Shown: one piece after another, positions 36,085 to 44,114 of the stretch
Position numbering within the stretch: position 1 is the stretch's first letter
How the letters are laid out: each line of letters starts with the position of its first letter
From: Pseudoalteromonas citrea
Lineage (GTDB): Bacteria; Pseudomonadota; Gammaproteobacteria; Enterobacterales; Alteromonadaceae
Assembly (NCBI RefSeq): GCF_000238375.3
Contig: NZ_AHBZ03000027.1
Location: 930,001-994,000, forward strand
Direction: 5' to 3'
DNA: 64,000 nt
The notes under the pieces: generated by a model
Told to the model about the DNA's origin: nothing
The model's database searches: none
The model's input: the letters and a program-made list of their open reading frames with translations, nothing else
Translations under genes and position numbers: made by a program

Positions 36085-36189
36085 CCTCAACGCCTCGATA
36101 AGAGGCAATAAAATTATTGGTTATACTTTAGCGAGGGACGAGTGACAAGCCAATGATTTTATGTCCCTTTCTTCATCGCCTTGTTATAT
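36085..36189 (-). other. attC recombination site of cassette 3
   Basis: On the minus strand it begins with the core ATATAAC (R'') followed by AAGGCG and ends GCCTCTTATCGAGGCGTTGAGG, like VCR-type attC sites. The middle forms an imperfect stem, ATAAAATTATTGG with CCAATGATTTTAT. The bases GGGCATATAAC at the R'' side are the exact complement of the start of cassette 3 (TATATGCCC next to the IS1111 insertion), which is the hallmark of a cassette's two ends. Confidence 0.85.
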
Positions 36190-36196
36190 GCCCGAT

Positions 36197-36526
36197 TCAC
36201 ACTCTGAGTTTTGTAAATATCACTCTAGCTAATATAAGTAGGACAGTATAAATAAGAGTGAATGCTACAAGCATTCCCAACAAACCCAAAATCACTACGT
36301 TCGTCGGAAACTCTCGTATAGGCTGATTAACGTTTATATTCAATACATCCCCCATGTAGTGAATAAAATACATAAACGAGAACGAAGCAATACAAACTAG
36401 AAGCGTATATACGATATAACGAATTACCTTCGCCTTTTGATTTGGAGCGGCGTCAAACCTATAGTCGAATTTATTCAAGATTTCACCAAATTCCTTTAGG
36501 GCATATAGACATAATGACTCCCACAC
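36197..36526 (-). CDS. Small membrane protein encoded by integron cassette 3
   Basis: 109 residues with two hydrophobic segments (about 43-66 and 78-104); the N-terminal part is polar. No family is recognised. The stop codon lies 8 bp before the attC core, typical of a gene cassette, and the gene reads away from intI like the others. The GTG used as start lies inside the end of the IS1111-type element (which begins at 36507), so the first seven codons come from the IS. In the uninterrupted cassette the start must have been different, possibly the TTG codon of GEILNKF. The product could be an effector, immunity or phage-defence protein, but there is no evidence for any of these. Confidence 0.55.
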   Translation of the reverse strand: MWESLCLYALKEFGEILNKFDYRFDAAPNQKAKVIRYIVYTLLVCIASFSFMYFIHYMGDVLNINVNQPIREFPTNVVILGLLGMLVAFTLIYTVLLILARVIFTKLRV

Positions 36527-36610
36527 GGTGCTAGCCTCCGCATTTTCGTGGGTTAGCTTAAAGCCAGAGCCATAATTAGTTTGTCAAATAACTAAATAGC
36601 AGAGGCTAGC

Positions 36611-37765
36611 ATGACTAAACATAACATACTTTTCATTGGCTTAGATACTCATAAAGAGTTTAATGAAGTGGCTTATATTGAAGACCAACGCGGCGCTCAA
36701 CCTATCCATCACGGCCGAATTCCTTCTTCTAAAGTCGCTATTAAAAAGCTTATCAGGCAATTTGAATCTAAATACCCAAATGCAACTCTGCACTTCGTTT
36801 ATGAGGCTGGCCCTTGCGGTTACTGGATTTACCGTTTAATTACTTCTCTTGGACATTGCTGTTACGTGGTTGCACCCTCTTTAATACCTAAAAAGCCTGG
36901 TGAACGTATTAAAACTGACAAACGTGATGCACTAAAACTCGCAAAGCTTCTTAAATCTGAAGACTTAACCCCTATTTATGTCCCCGAGCCTGAAGATGAA
37001 GCTATTCGTGATTTATCTCGTGCTCGAGAAGTCGCCATGAAGGATTTAAAAGATGCCAAATACCAACTCAAAGCGCTGTTACTTCGTAATAATATTAACT
37101 ATGCAGGCACAGCAAACTGGTCTCTCAAACACTTACGTTGGCTCACCGAACTGGTATTGCCACACCCTGCACAACAAATCGTTTTACAAGAGTTTATTCA
37201 AACTATAAACGAGCGAACTGCACGATTGGACCGACTCGACAACGAACTATCTCATCATGTTTATCAATGGCGTTATTACCCCGTTGTTAAAGCCATTCAA
37301 GCCATGCGCGGCGTTCGCTTACTTGTCGCCGCTGGCGTTGTGGCTGAGCTTGGCGATTTAACCCGCTTCGATCATCCGCGTAAACTCATGAGTTACCTTG
37401 GCCTTGTACCAAGTGAACACTCAAGCGGTGGTAAAAGGCATATTGGCGCAATTACTAAATGTGGGAATGGTCGTGCAAGGCGATTACTAGTCGAAGGCGC
37501 GCATAGTTATCGTCATGCAGCCAATATATCGACTGAACTACAAAAACGACAAGAAGGCTTGCCAAAGCAAATTGTTGATATCGCATGGAAAGCACAATTA
37601 AGACTCTGCAAACGTTATAAAAAGCTTATAAATAAAGGCAAGCATTACAACCTCGTTGTCACTGCTATTGCCCGTGAAATGATTGCGTATATCTGGGCAA
37701 TTGCAAAAGAAGTAGTATTGATACCCGTTAATCCAAGATTACGTTTAGCACGGGTACCAGCTTAA
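36611..37765 (+). CDS. IS110-family transposase (IS1111 group)
   Basis: 384 residues. DEDD domain: LFIGLDTHKEFNEVAYIED, FVYEAGPCGYWIYRLI, KTDKRDALKLAKLL. C-terminal Transposase_20 domain: AIQAMRGVRLLVAAGVVAEL, LMSYLGLVPSEHSSGGKRHIG, GNGRARRLLVEGAHSY. It appears intact. It differs clearly from the transposase of copy 1 (longer, different inverted repeats), so the two elements were acquired independently. Confidence 0.93.
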   Translation: MTKHNILFIGLDTHKEFNEVAYIEDQRGAQPIHHGRIPSSKVAIKKLIRQFESKYPNATLHFVYEAGPCGYWIYRLITSLGHCCYVVAPSLIPKKPGERIKTDKRDALKLAKLLKSEDLTPIYVPEPEDEAIRDLSRAREVAMKDLKDAKYQLKALLLRNNINYAGTANWSLKHLRWLTELVLPHPAQQIVLQEFIQTINERTARLDRLDNELSHHVYQWRYYPVVKAIQAMRGVRLLVAAGVVAELGDLTRFDHPRKLMSYLGLVPSEHSSGGKRHIGAITKCGNGRARRLLVEGAHSYRHAANISTELQKRQEGLPKQIVDIAWKAQLRLCKRYKKLINKGKHYNLVVTAIAREMIAYIWAIAKEVVLIPVNPRLRLARVPA

Positions 37766-38057
37766 AATGAACGAATTAGAGTTAATGCATTGGGTCAGGC
37801 ATCGGGTGTGGCACAACCACCGACGGCGTTAGGATGGCAATGCTGCAAACACAGCATTGAACCACGAACATAGACTGAAGACAGGTGCCACGTCGAACTA
37901 AGTAAGGTCTGCTCTGCTCACGAAAGTGAGTAACCAACGAATATCAGCATGAAAACCGACGAAATTACTTGCTTCATCCTATGTATTAACTCGCTCTAAT
38001 TCGAGTTGAGAGATTATGGCTTAAAGTTAAGCAGGGATCAGTGTGTTTAACTTGACA
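37766..38057 (+). ncRNA. Candidate guide (seekRNA/bridge RNA) region of IS1111 copy 2
   Basis: A 292-bp noncoding 3' end of the IS with several possible stems (for example GCTCACGAAAGTGAG near 37916). In the IS1111 group this end encodes the targeting RNA (family knowledge). A guide matching attC core sequence would be expected; it was not mapped. Confidence 0.35.
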
Positions 38058-38071
38058 GTGGGAGTCATACC

Positions 38072-38161
38072 AACGCCGCAATAAGCGGCAAACAAACAGT
38101 TGTCTATAATTTGTGAGGCACGAACAAAGCCAACTGTTTTTTGTCCGTTTAATTGCCTTGT
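38072..38161 (-). other. attC of the AAA-HNH cassette, split by a group II intron
   Basis: Plus strand: AACGCCGCAATAAGCGGC, an inner stem ACAGTTG/CAACTGT, then AATTGCCTTGT at 38151-38161. The site continues as TAGCTG at 40131 after the intron. Joined, this gives GCCTTGTTAGCT. Its R'' core on the minus strand (AGCTAAC) is the exact complement of the cassette start GTTAGCT at 42711-42705. On the other side the site is joined to IS1111 copy 2. Confidence 0.85.
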
Positions 38162-38705
38162 GTACGCCCGACATGGGCATTGACTCATGAGGTGAAAGTC
38201 CTCTGTAGGAAGACCACCGTTTAAATAACATACTGTTATTAAACGATAACTACTAGCGAATGGCAAGGGCTAAATCGCGAGAGATAGTCTGGAGGAAGCC
38301 GCTAGCAAATCTGTGAGCTGATGAACAAAAACATCATATGAGGCGTAGGCTGGAGACGAGCTAGCACAAGATAGCGAAGTCATGTGATCTAACGGCCACC
38401 GTAAATGATGTAGTTGTGCAGAGAAAGTCGATGCTCCTTATTCGGGGAGATCTGATAAACACGCATCCGCGCTAACGCTTGGAGATCACCAGTTAGGGGC
38501 TGGTTGATCAACCCTTGGCGCTTTGGTTGCTGCGACCTACAGCGAGCGAAATAGCAGTAAACAAGCGTTAGTTTAGACGCGCTTTATCGAGTAATCGCTA
38601 GAGTGATTTATCAGAAGTCAGCAGACGGCATAGTAGCCAAACGCCCATCGTAATGGAGGGGACACGGTGAAGGCCTGAACATCTTAACCAGAGGAGATAC
38701 TACAA

Positions 38706-40061
38706 ATGAACTTGAATTCACATAGATCACCGTGTTGTGATAGTGATGAACAGCGTTCTACTGTGAATAATACCTCGAATGAATATAACCAAACAGATCA
38801 TGACCTGATGGCAATGGTACTAAGCAACCACAATATTGATGCAGCATGGCAACATGTTAAGCGCAATAAAGGGGCTGCGGGTATTGATAATATGAGTATT
38901 GAGGAATTTAATCACTTCGCTAAATTACATTGGCTGGGTATTAAACAACAATTACTTAACGGCACTTACCAACCATTGCCAGTCAAACGCGTGATGATAC
39001 CCAAGCCCGATGGCGGTGAGCGAATGCTTGGGATCCCTTCTGTTATCGACAGAGTGATCCAACAAGCCATTGCTCAAGTGATTAAGCATTACTTTGAGCC
39101 TCAATTTTCACCACATAGTTATGGTTATCGCCCTCATAAAAGAGCCAGTCAAGCAGTAAACCATGTTCAATCTTGTGTTAAACAAGGTTATAAAATAGCA
39201 ATTGATATTGACTTGTCTAAGTTCTTTGATGAAGTAGACCATGACATGCTGATGAGTCGTATTGGCCGTAAAATCAAAGACAAAGCACTCATGCGCCTAC
39301 TCGGTAAATACCTCCGAGCGGGGATCGCAGAGCGTGAAACAGGTCTGTGGTTTGAGTCAACCAAAGGAGTCCCTCAAGGTGGGCCATTATCCCCTTTGCT
39401 TTCCAACATTTTACTTGATGAATTAGATAAGAAACTAACCTGTAAACAACTTAAGTTTGCACGTTACGCTGATGACATAATCATTTTAGTAAAAACGAAA
39501 AGCGAAGGGCTAATAATCCAACAGGAAATTACTGCGTTTATCACTAAGCGATTAAAGCTCAAAGTGAATGAGTCGAAAAGTCGGGTCGGTTCAGTATCAG
39601 GCTCGAAATTTCTCGGGTTTACCTTCCGCTACGCTCAAGTGCAGATCCACGAACAGGCGCTAAAGAAGTTTAAAGCAAATGTAAGAGAGCTCACTAACCG
39701 AAATTGGGGGATCTCAATGACCCTACAAATTCATAAACTCACGCGGTATTTACGCGGCTGGGGACACTACTACCTAATAGCCAACACTTATCAGCTAACG
39801 GTGGATTTAGATCACTGGATCCGCCGCAGGATAAGAATGTGCTACTGGCGACAATGGCGTAAACCACGCACCAAAGTACGCAGTTTAATAAAATTAGGGG
39901 TTAATGAACGACTGGCCATAGCATGCGGTATTACTAGCAAGGGGCCTTGTCGAAGCTCAAAAACAAAAGGAATTAACATTGCATTAAGCAATGACTACTT
40001 AGCTTCACAAGGTTTAGTCTCATTGAGAGATATTTGGATCAATATTCATTACGGGAGATGA
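38706..40061 (+). CDS. ltrA: Group II intron reverse transcriptase/maturase
   Basis: 451 residues. The RT domain (about 30-300) has GAAGIDNMSIEEF, RMLGIPSVIDRVIQQA, SYGYRPHKRASQAV, AIDIDLSKFFDEVDH, KGVPQGGPLSPLLSNILLD and the catalytic FARYADDIIILV. The maturase (GIIM) domain follows (RNWGISMTLQIHKLTRYLRG, HWIRRRIRMCYWRQW). There is no C-terminal HNH endonuclease domain, which agrees with group IIC. It promotes splicing and target-primed mobility. It is not a retron RT: it has a maturase domain and lies inside an intron. Confidence 0.95.
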   Translation: MNLNSHRSPCCDSDEQRSTVNNTSNEYNQTDHDLMAMVLSNHNIDAAWQHVKRNKGAAGIDNMSIEEFNHFAKLHWLGIKQQLLNGTYQPLPVKRVMIPKPDGGERMLGIPSVIDRVIQQAIAQVIKHYFEPQFSPHSYGYRPHKRASQAVNHVQSCVKQGYKIAIDIDLSKFFDEVDHDMLMSRIGRKIKDKALMRLLGKYLRAGIAERETGLWFESTKGVPQGGPLSPLLSNILLDELDKKLTCKQLKFARYADDIIILVKTKSEGLIIQQEITAFITKRLKLKVNESKSRVGSVSGSKFLGFTFRYAQVQIHEQALKKFKANVRELTNRNWGISMTLQIHKLTRYLRGWGHYYLIANTYQLTVDLDHWIRRRIRMCYWRQWRKPRTKVRSLIKLGVNERLAIACGITSKGPCRSSKTKGINIALSNDYLASQGLVSLRDIWINIHYGR

Positions 40062-40093
40062 ACCGCCCATTGCGGACCCGCATGATGGGTGGT
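40062..40093 (+). ncRNA. Group II intron domain V
   Basis: ACCGCCCAT pairs with the later GATGGGTGGT, with the inner stem TGCG/CGCA closed by the GACC loop. The catalytic triad position reads CGC, as usual in group IIC. Domain VI (CTGGAGGTTAGAGACCTCCG) follows at 40101. Confidence 0.8.
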
Positions 40094-40143
40094 GTGGGGG
40101 CTGGAGGTTAGAGACCTCCGGCTACCCGATTAGCTGTTTTGAT

Positions 40144-41022
40144 TCACTCTATCTCTAATTCTTCGATAACCTGTAATTGCGGAGCTTGTATTGGGTTAGG
40201 CCTTAAAGAATGAAGGTAGTCAATTGCATTTTCATTATCTAAAAGCCCTTTAATGAATGCAGTTTTCCAATCTCTTCCCCAATCATTTTCTGGTATTTCG
40301 GATAATCTTTGTTGTAAGGCGACCCTTAAATCAAATCTAGTTTTTGATAGCCTCTTCTTCCACCTTCGATAATCTTCTTGGCAAAACTTTATTATTCTTT
40401 GCTGAATCTTTAGGTGTTTTATATGGAATATTACTCTTTCATTTTCACTTCTTTCGGCATCTAAAACCTTTATTAAGCTTATAGCAAAAATAGGCCTATT
40501 GTTACCTTCGTCAAAATTGACTGTAATCTTGAACCTAAATCTTTGTAGAAGATCTGAATATATTGGGTGAATAAACTTTGCAGTACTCTCTTCGTTACAG
40601 TAATAGTTTTCACCTTTAATCGGAGCACACCCCCGACATTGAGGTACTAAATTATTTGGAAAAATTGAGTACTCAGGCCATTGAACCTTAGGAATGAAAT
40701 GGTCCAATGTGTCAGGTTTCTTTGGGTTACCACAGAATGGACATAAATATAAACCATGTTCATTTCTTCTATTCAGCAATTCACGGTTTAATGCTGCGGG
40801 GGACTTTTCATAGTACTCAACAAGTAAATCTCGGTGGTCATTAAACTCTGTAGACTGAAGATCTAATGTATAGTTACTGACAAGTCCCTCGTATAAGGAA
40901 TACCTTCTCGATAATTCATCTGAAATGTCTATGAGTTCATTAACATTGTCTTTTCTACAACCTGTAGCTAGGTCAATCCAACTACAAGGTAATTCTTCTA
41001 AGAGCTCATTAAGGTATTGCAA
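40144..41022 (-). CDS. HNH endonuclease, PtuB-like partner of the AAA ATPase
   Basis: 292 residues. The HNH core is at about 93-137: CPFCGNPKKPDTLDHFIPK, then YSIFPNNLVPQCRGC and K. This is two CxxC zinc pairs (the second written CRGC) around the catalytic DHF and the Asn of NNLVP; it resembles the HNH proteins of Septu (PtuB). The remaining C-terminal 150 residues are helical and basic. The start is a TTG that directly follows the TAA of the ATPase gene, in the same frame, with AGAGGA seven bases upstream. The stop lies about 13 bp from the group II intron in the cassette's attC. A DNA- or RNA-cutting effector controlled by the ATPase is the inferred role; an unrelated restriction-type function is possible. 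Confidence 0.75.
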   Translation of the reverse strand: MQYLNELLEELPCSWIDLATGCRKDNVNELIDISDELSRRYSLYEGLVSNYTLDLQSTEFNDHRDLLVEYYEKSPAALNRELLNRRNEHGLYLCPFCGNPKKPDTLDHFIPKVQWPEYSIFPNNLVPQCRGCAPIKGENYYCNEESTAKFIHPIYSDLLQRFRFKITVNFDEGNNRPIFAISLIKVLDAERSENERVIFHIKHLKIQQRIIKFCQEDYRRWKKRLSKTRFDLRVALQQRLSEIPENDWGRDWKTAFIKGLLDNENAIDYLHSLRPNPIQAPQLQVIEELEIE

Positions 41023-42672
41023 TTAAACATCCTCTATCTTTATATCATCAACATCATCCATTGTTGATAATGCATATGCTAGAGCATCATCCCCTATAAG
41101 TTCTTTTATCGTATCCATAGAACTATCTGGCTTTTTTAAATATATATCAATTTCCTTTTGATATGGCTTAATCATATACTCATCATCAAATACTTCAGAA
41201 ATTATAATATCTAAAGATTCACCATACGTTTCAACACTTGTAATATTTGATTCTGTATTTCCTTTCACTTTCCTTAAAATGCTTATAGCTTTACTCTCGA
41301 CTTCTCTAGCCAGTATCGCAGAGTGCGTAGCAATAATTGCGTATGATTTAGTTTCTCTCAATATATGTTGCAGCATATTCATCAAGCCAACTTCAAGCTC
41401 AGGGTGTAGATATAACTCGGGCTCATCAAGTACTAATAAACTCTCCTCCTCAAGCTCTGCAATAATTGCAGGAATCATATATGAGTATATTTTTTGACCT
41501 GAACTTAATGGCAATATCTCTCCTTCTTTTTTGAAGAAAATACCTTTTGTGTAATCTATTTTATCTTTTAAAGTACTGGTTTTTAGAGTTGAAGTGATTT
41601 CAACTTCTTTACCTTCATCATTAGTAATAAATATCGCATCAAAACCAATACATAAAGACAGTGTATCCTTTAGTATTCTTAATCTAGATTGATCTTCCCA
41701 CCAGGAGTTTTCATCGTCATATTGTAGTACTTTGACCAACGATTCTATACTTTGCTTAATTGGATGAGTTATATCATGGACACCGTCTTCATTTTTAAAG
41801 CCGATGTAGGAATACTCGTTTACATGCAATCTTTTTCTTTTGTCACTTTTCTTATTATCTTTATCATCAACATCTGAATATCTATTAGATAGTTTTTCAA
41901 AAATCTCACTTTTAGTATAAAAACTTTCAAATGGAGAAAAGGCAATCATGATTAACTTATGGAAATATGGAGGGTTATCCTTACTATCGATAACACCCGT
42001 AATTATTTCACTCAATTTTTTTAATACGTGGGACTTACCGACTCCATTTTTACCTATAAGTAAGTTGATATTAGATTTCCCTATCACACGGCTTGTATCA
42101 AATTTTAAGCATAAATCATCAAAAGTATCACCAAGTTCACTGAGGCTTATATCAAATGTTTTTTTGGGTACGTAACGTCCTAAAGCAATTTGAAACCCTT
42201 TCTTTAGAATTGCACTTGCGGCAGTGCCTCGCATAAAACTGCCTGAAAATCCTTTCCAAGAAGAATATTCATCATAACGATTGTGAAAATACCCCGCATC
42301 ACAAATTTTAACCAGAATATCTTCAACTTGCTCCACATTGAATAAAGAGTTTATTTTTTTATAAAAATCAACATCTTCCCCAATTGACACTATATTGCCG
42401 CTATTTAATGCATCAGTAATGTCGAAAAATTTTGAATCTACAGCTATTCCTTTATCTTTAAAAAATAATGATGAATCTTCATTATCATTAATCAATACTT
42501 TTAGAGGACCTAATTTTCGTTTCTTTTTTTCGGTAACATAGTACAAGTTAAATTTGATAATAAACCCAAAATCATCCCATGGCTGCCTATAGTTTGTTCC
42601 ATGATGATCTTGTAATAAATGAAATCCATCTAGTTTTTCAATTGCTAAAGATTCTGAATAATAATATTTCAT
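41023..42672 (-). CDS. AAA/ABC-type ATPase, PtuA-like component of a probable defence cassette
   Basis: 549 residues. Walker A at about 206-214 (LLIGKNGVGKSHVL), an ABC-like signature near 395 (LPLSSGQKIYSY), Walker B at about 417-424 (LLVLDEPELYLHP) and the H-loop (AIIATHSAIL). This is the AAA_15/AAA_21 layout shared by PtuA of Septu, OLD-like and related anti-phage ATPases; there is no TOPRIM domain. Residues 1-190 have no recognised family. The start ATG is 33 bp inside the cassette boundary at 42705. The gene and the HNH gene form one leftward unit, presumably driven by the integron promoter or by read-through. A PtuA/PtuB-type assignment rests on gene order and motifs; membership of another AAA-HNH system cannot be excluded. 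Confidence 0.75.
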   Translation of the reverse strand: MKYYYSESLAIEKLDGFHLLQDHHGTNYRQPWDDFGFIIKFNLYYVTEKKKRKLGPLKVLINDNEDSSLFFKDKGIAVDSKFFDITDALNSGNIVSIGEDVDFYKKINSLFNVEQVEDILVKICDAGYFHNRYDEYSSWKGFSGSFMRGTAASAILKKGFQIALGRYVPKKTFDISLSELGDTFDDLCLKFDTSRVIGKSNINLLIGKNGVGKSHVLKKLSEIITGVIDSKDNPPYFHKLIMIAFSPFESFYTKSEIFEKLSNRYSDVDDKDNKKSDKRKRLHVNEYSYIGFKNEDGVHDITHPIKQSIESLVKVLQYDDENSWWEDQSRLRILKDTLSLCIGFDAIFITNDEGKEVEITSTLKTSTLKDKIDYTKGIFFKKEGEILPLSSGQKIYSYMIPAIIAELEEESLLVLDEPELYLHPELEVGLMNMLQHILRETKSYAIIATHSAILAREVESKAISILRKVKGNTESNITSVETYGESLDIIISEVFDDEYMIKPYQKEIDIYLKKPDSSMDTIKELIGDDALAYALSTMDDVDDIKIEDV

Positions 42673-42704
42673 TTGGGACTCAAGTATAAAGTTGATGGAT
42701 TGAC

Positions 42705-42763
42705 AGCTAACTATTTAGTATTTATGCGGCACGTTGTTTGTGCTGCATAATCGCTTGTTGGAC
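42705..42763 (-). other. attC (59-base element) of cassette 1
   Basis: Exactly 59 bp. On the minus strand it begins GTCCAAC (RYYYAAC), ends GTTAGCT, and has an almost perfect inner stem ATGCAGCAC / GTGCCGCAT around AAACAAC. GTTAGCT is also the first core of the AAA-HNH cassette. Confidence 0.85.
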
Positions 42764-43025
42764 TGAGCCGCTACCCGCTCGGTGTGTCAGAGTTGGTGTT
42801 ATTTATGCTATGGGAATTTGCTTTTAGTGGCGTAACTTGTCTTGAGCCTATTTTATCGGCTTGTCTTTCGTGATTAAGCCATCCCTGCATTACTCAGTAC
42901 GTTTTATCCTGCCATTAGAGCTAATTTTCGCCGATTTATCAATGATATTTTCACCGCGCACGCACTTTTCTAGCCCGAACACTTAAGCAGGTTAACGCGT
43001 TGATTTAATTCAGCAAGCTCTGCTG
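42764..43025. other. Noncoding part of cassette 1
   Basis: About 260 bp between the 59-base attC and the end of the IS91-type transposase gene. No gene was seen. The first 20 bases (GTTGGACTGAGCCGCTAC onwards from 42757) mirror the sequence at the attI junction (45030 leftwards), with 17 of 20 matching. Confidence 0.5.
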
Positions 43026-44114
43026 CTAACTCGTTCGTGCTAATTTCATTGTCTCTTCACTTGAATTAACCATTTCACTAAATCGTAAGACCCCGATTTT
43101 ACATACTTCACAAGCCCAATGAGGGGATGGTGACGCAGCTTCCGCCTTTTTCTTCTTCACTTTACGTAAACTGGGCCCTTGCGCCTTTATCAACGCCAAC
43201 TTTCGCTTGTAACATGCATTGGCTAAAAAGCCATAGTGACGAATTCGCATAAACCCTTTGGGTAGCACATGCTGTAAATAGCGCCGTAAGAACTCTCTAC
43301 AACTCAGTGTCATGACCTTTTCACTGTGTTTATCTGCATAACCTCGATATTTAAAGCACACGCTTTGTTTATTCACCGACACCAGTCTCGATTCTGACAT
43401 CGCGCCCTTTCGGGTATAACGTGCTAGATAACTTACTAACTTATCACTGTATGTTAAACACGCTTTGCTATACACACACCATTTAGCTGGTGTCGTTATA
43501 TGTGTCAGCGAAGTACCTCGCGCATGCAATGCCGCAAGCATTTTCCCTCTAAATACCGTTGATAATGCTTTAACTGGGTATAAGTAGCCCTGTTCTATTT
43601 CATGCCATTGAGTTTGCGTTAGCCCTCCAGCTGGCACTAAGCAATGCAGATGAATATGCTGACTTAAGGTTTGTCCCCATGTATGTAAAACGCTTGTCAT
43701 CCCTAACTGCCCATGCCCTTTACGCTGTGCAAATTTACTTAGGGTGTCCCATACTGCTTTAAATAAACACTGATAAAGCGTGTTTGGGTCATAGCGCGCA
43801 ACAATATTCAGCTCATGTGGCAGTGTAAAAACAAGATGGAAGTAACGACAAGGCAATAAACGGGCTTGCTGTTTTTGCGCCCACTGTGCTGTTGCCATAC
43901 TTTGACAGCGTGGGCAGTGTCGGTCTCGGCAGCTGCATCCGACCTGTTTTACCTCGCCACACGTATCACATTGCCAAGATTGATACCCTAACTTGCCTGT
44001 CCTACATGATTGAAGATGTTGGCAGACCCGTGTCTGCTGGTAATTCAGTGAGTGGTGTTGCCGATAATCATCTAACCCTAAGTTTAAAATATCAGCAAGG
44101 TGTAACCTACTCAT
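43026..44114 (-). CDS. IS91/IS801-type Y2 rolling-circle transposase
   Basis: 362 residues from the ATG at 44114 (SRLHLADILNLGLDDY); an in-frame GTG at 44126 is possible. N-terminal zinc-binding region CDTCGEVKQVGCSCRDRHCPRCQ, HUH motif in QHIHLHCLVPAGGL, and the tyrosine region VYSKACLTYSDKLVSYLARYTRKG (Y2-type). IS91 elements transpose by rolling-circle replication from a single strand. The start overlaps the end of the recombinase gene, so expression is coupled. It appears intact. Confidence 0.9.
   Translation of the reverse strand: MSRLHLADILNLGLDDYRQHHSLNYQQTRVCQHLQSCRTGKLGYQSWQCDTCGEVKQVGCSCRDRHCPRCQSMATAQWAQKQQARLLPCRYFHLVFTLPHELNIVARYDPNTLYQCLFKAVWDTLSKFAQRKGHGQLGMTSVLHTWGQTLSQHIHLHCLVPAGGLTQTQWHEIEQGYLYPVKALSTVFRGKMLAALHARGTSLTHITTPAKWCVYSKACLTYSDKLVSYLARYTRKGAMSESRLVSVNKQSVCFKYRGYADKHSEKVMTLSCREFLRRYLQHVLPKGFMRIRHYGFLANACYKRKLALIKAQGPSLRKVKKKKAEAASPSPHWACEVCKIGVLRFSEMVNSSEETMKLARTS

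Larger units (their letters stand above)
36507..38071 (+). mobile_element. IS110-family, IS1111-attC-type element (copy 2)
   Basis: 1565 bp. Subterminal inverted repeats ATGACTCCCAC (36514-36524) and GTGGGAGTCAT (38058-38068) leave 7 and 3 nt outside, as in copy 1. Joining the flanks (GGGCATAT at 36499-36506 and AACGCCGC at 38072) rebuilds the core of an attC, so the element sits in the attC core between cassettes 2 and 3. A group of IS1111 elements that targets attC sites is known. Confidence 0.88.
38162..40130 (+). mobile_element. Group II intron (group IIC, attC-targeting type)
   Basis: About 1969 bp; the 5' end is GTACGCCCGACATGGGC (the intron might be drawn 2 nt further left as GTGTACG) and the 3' end CTACCCGAT. 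The limits are chosen because joining the flanks restores an attC core. Domain V lies at 40062-40093. The intron is inserted in the orientation opposite to the cassette genes, as known for group IIC-attC introns, which recognise one strand of attC. Confidence 0.85.

Noticed and set aside
38706-42672. Retron with PtuA/PtuB effectors (RT next to AAA and HNH genes)
   Set aside because: The RT has a maturase domain, lies inside a group II intron with domain V, and is in the opposite orientation; the intron merely sits in the cassette's attC. No msr/msd-like region was seen.
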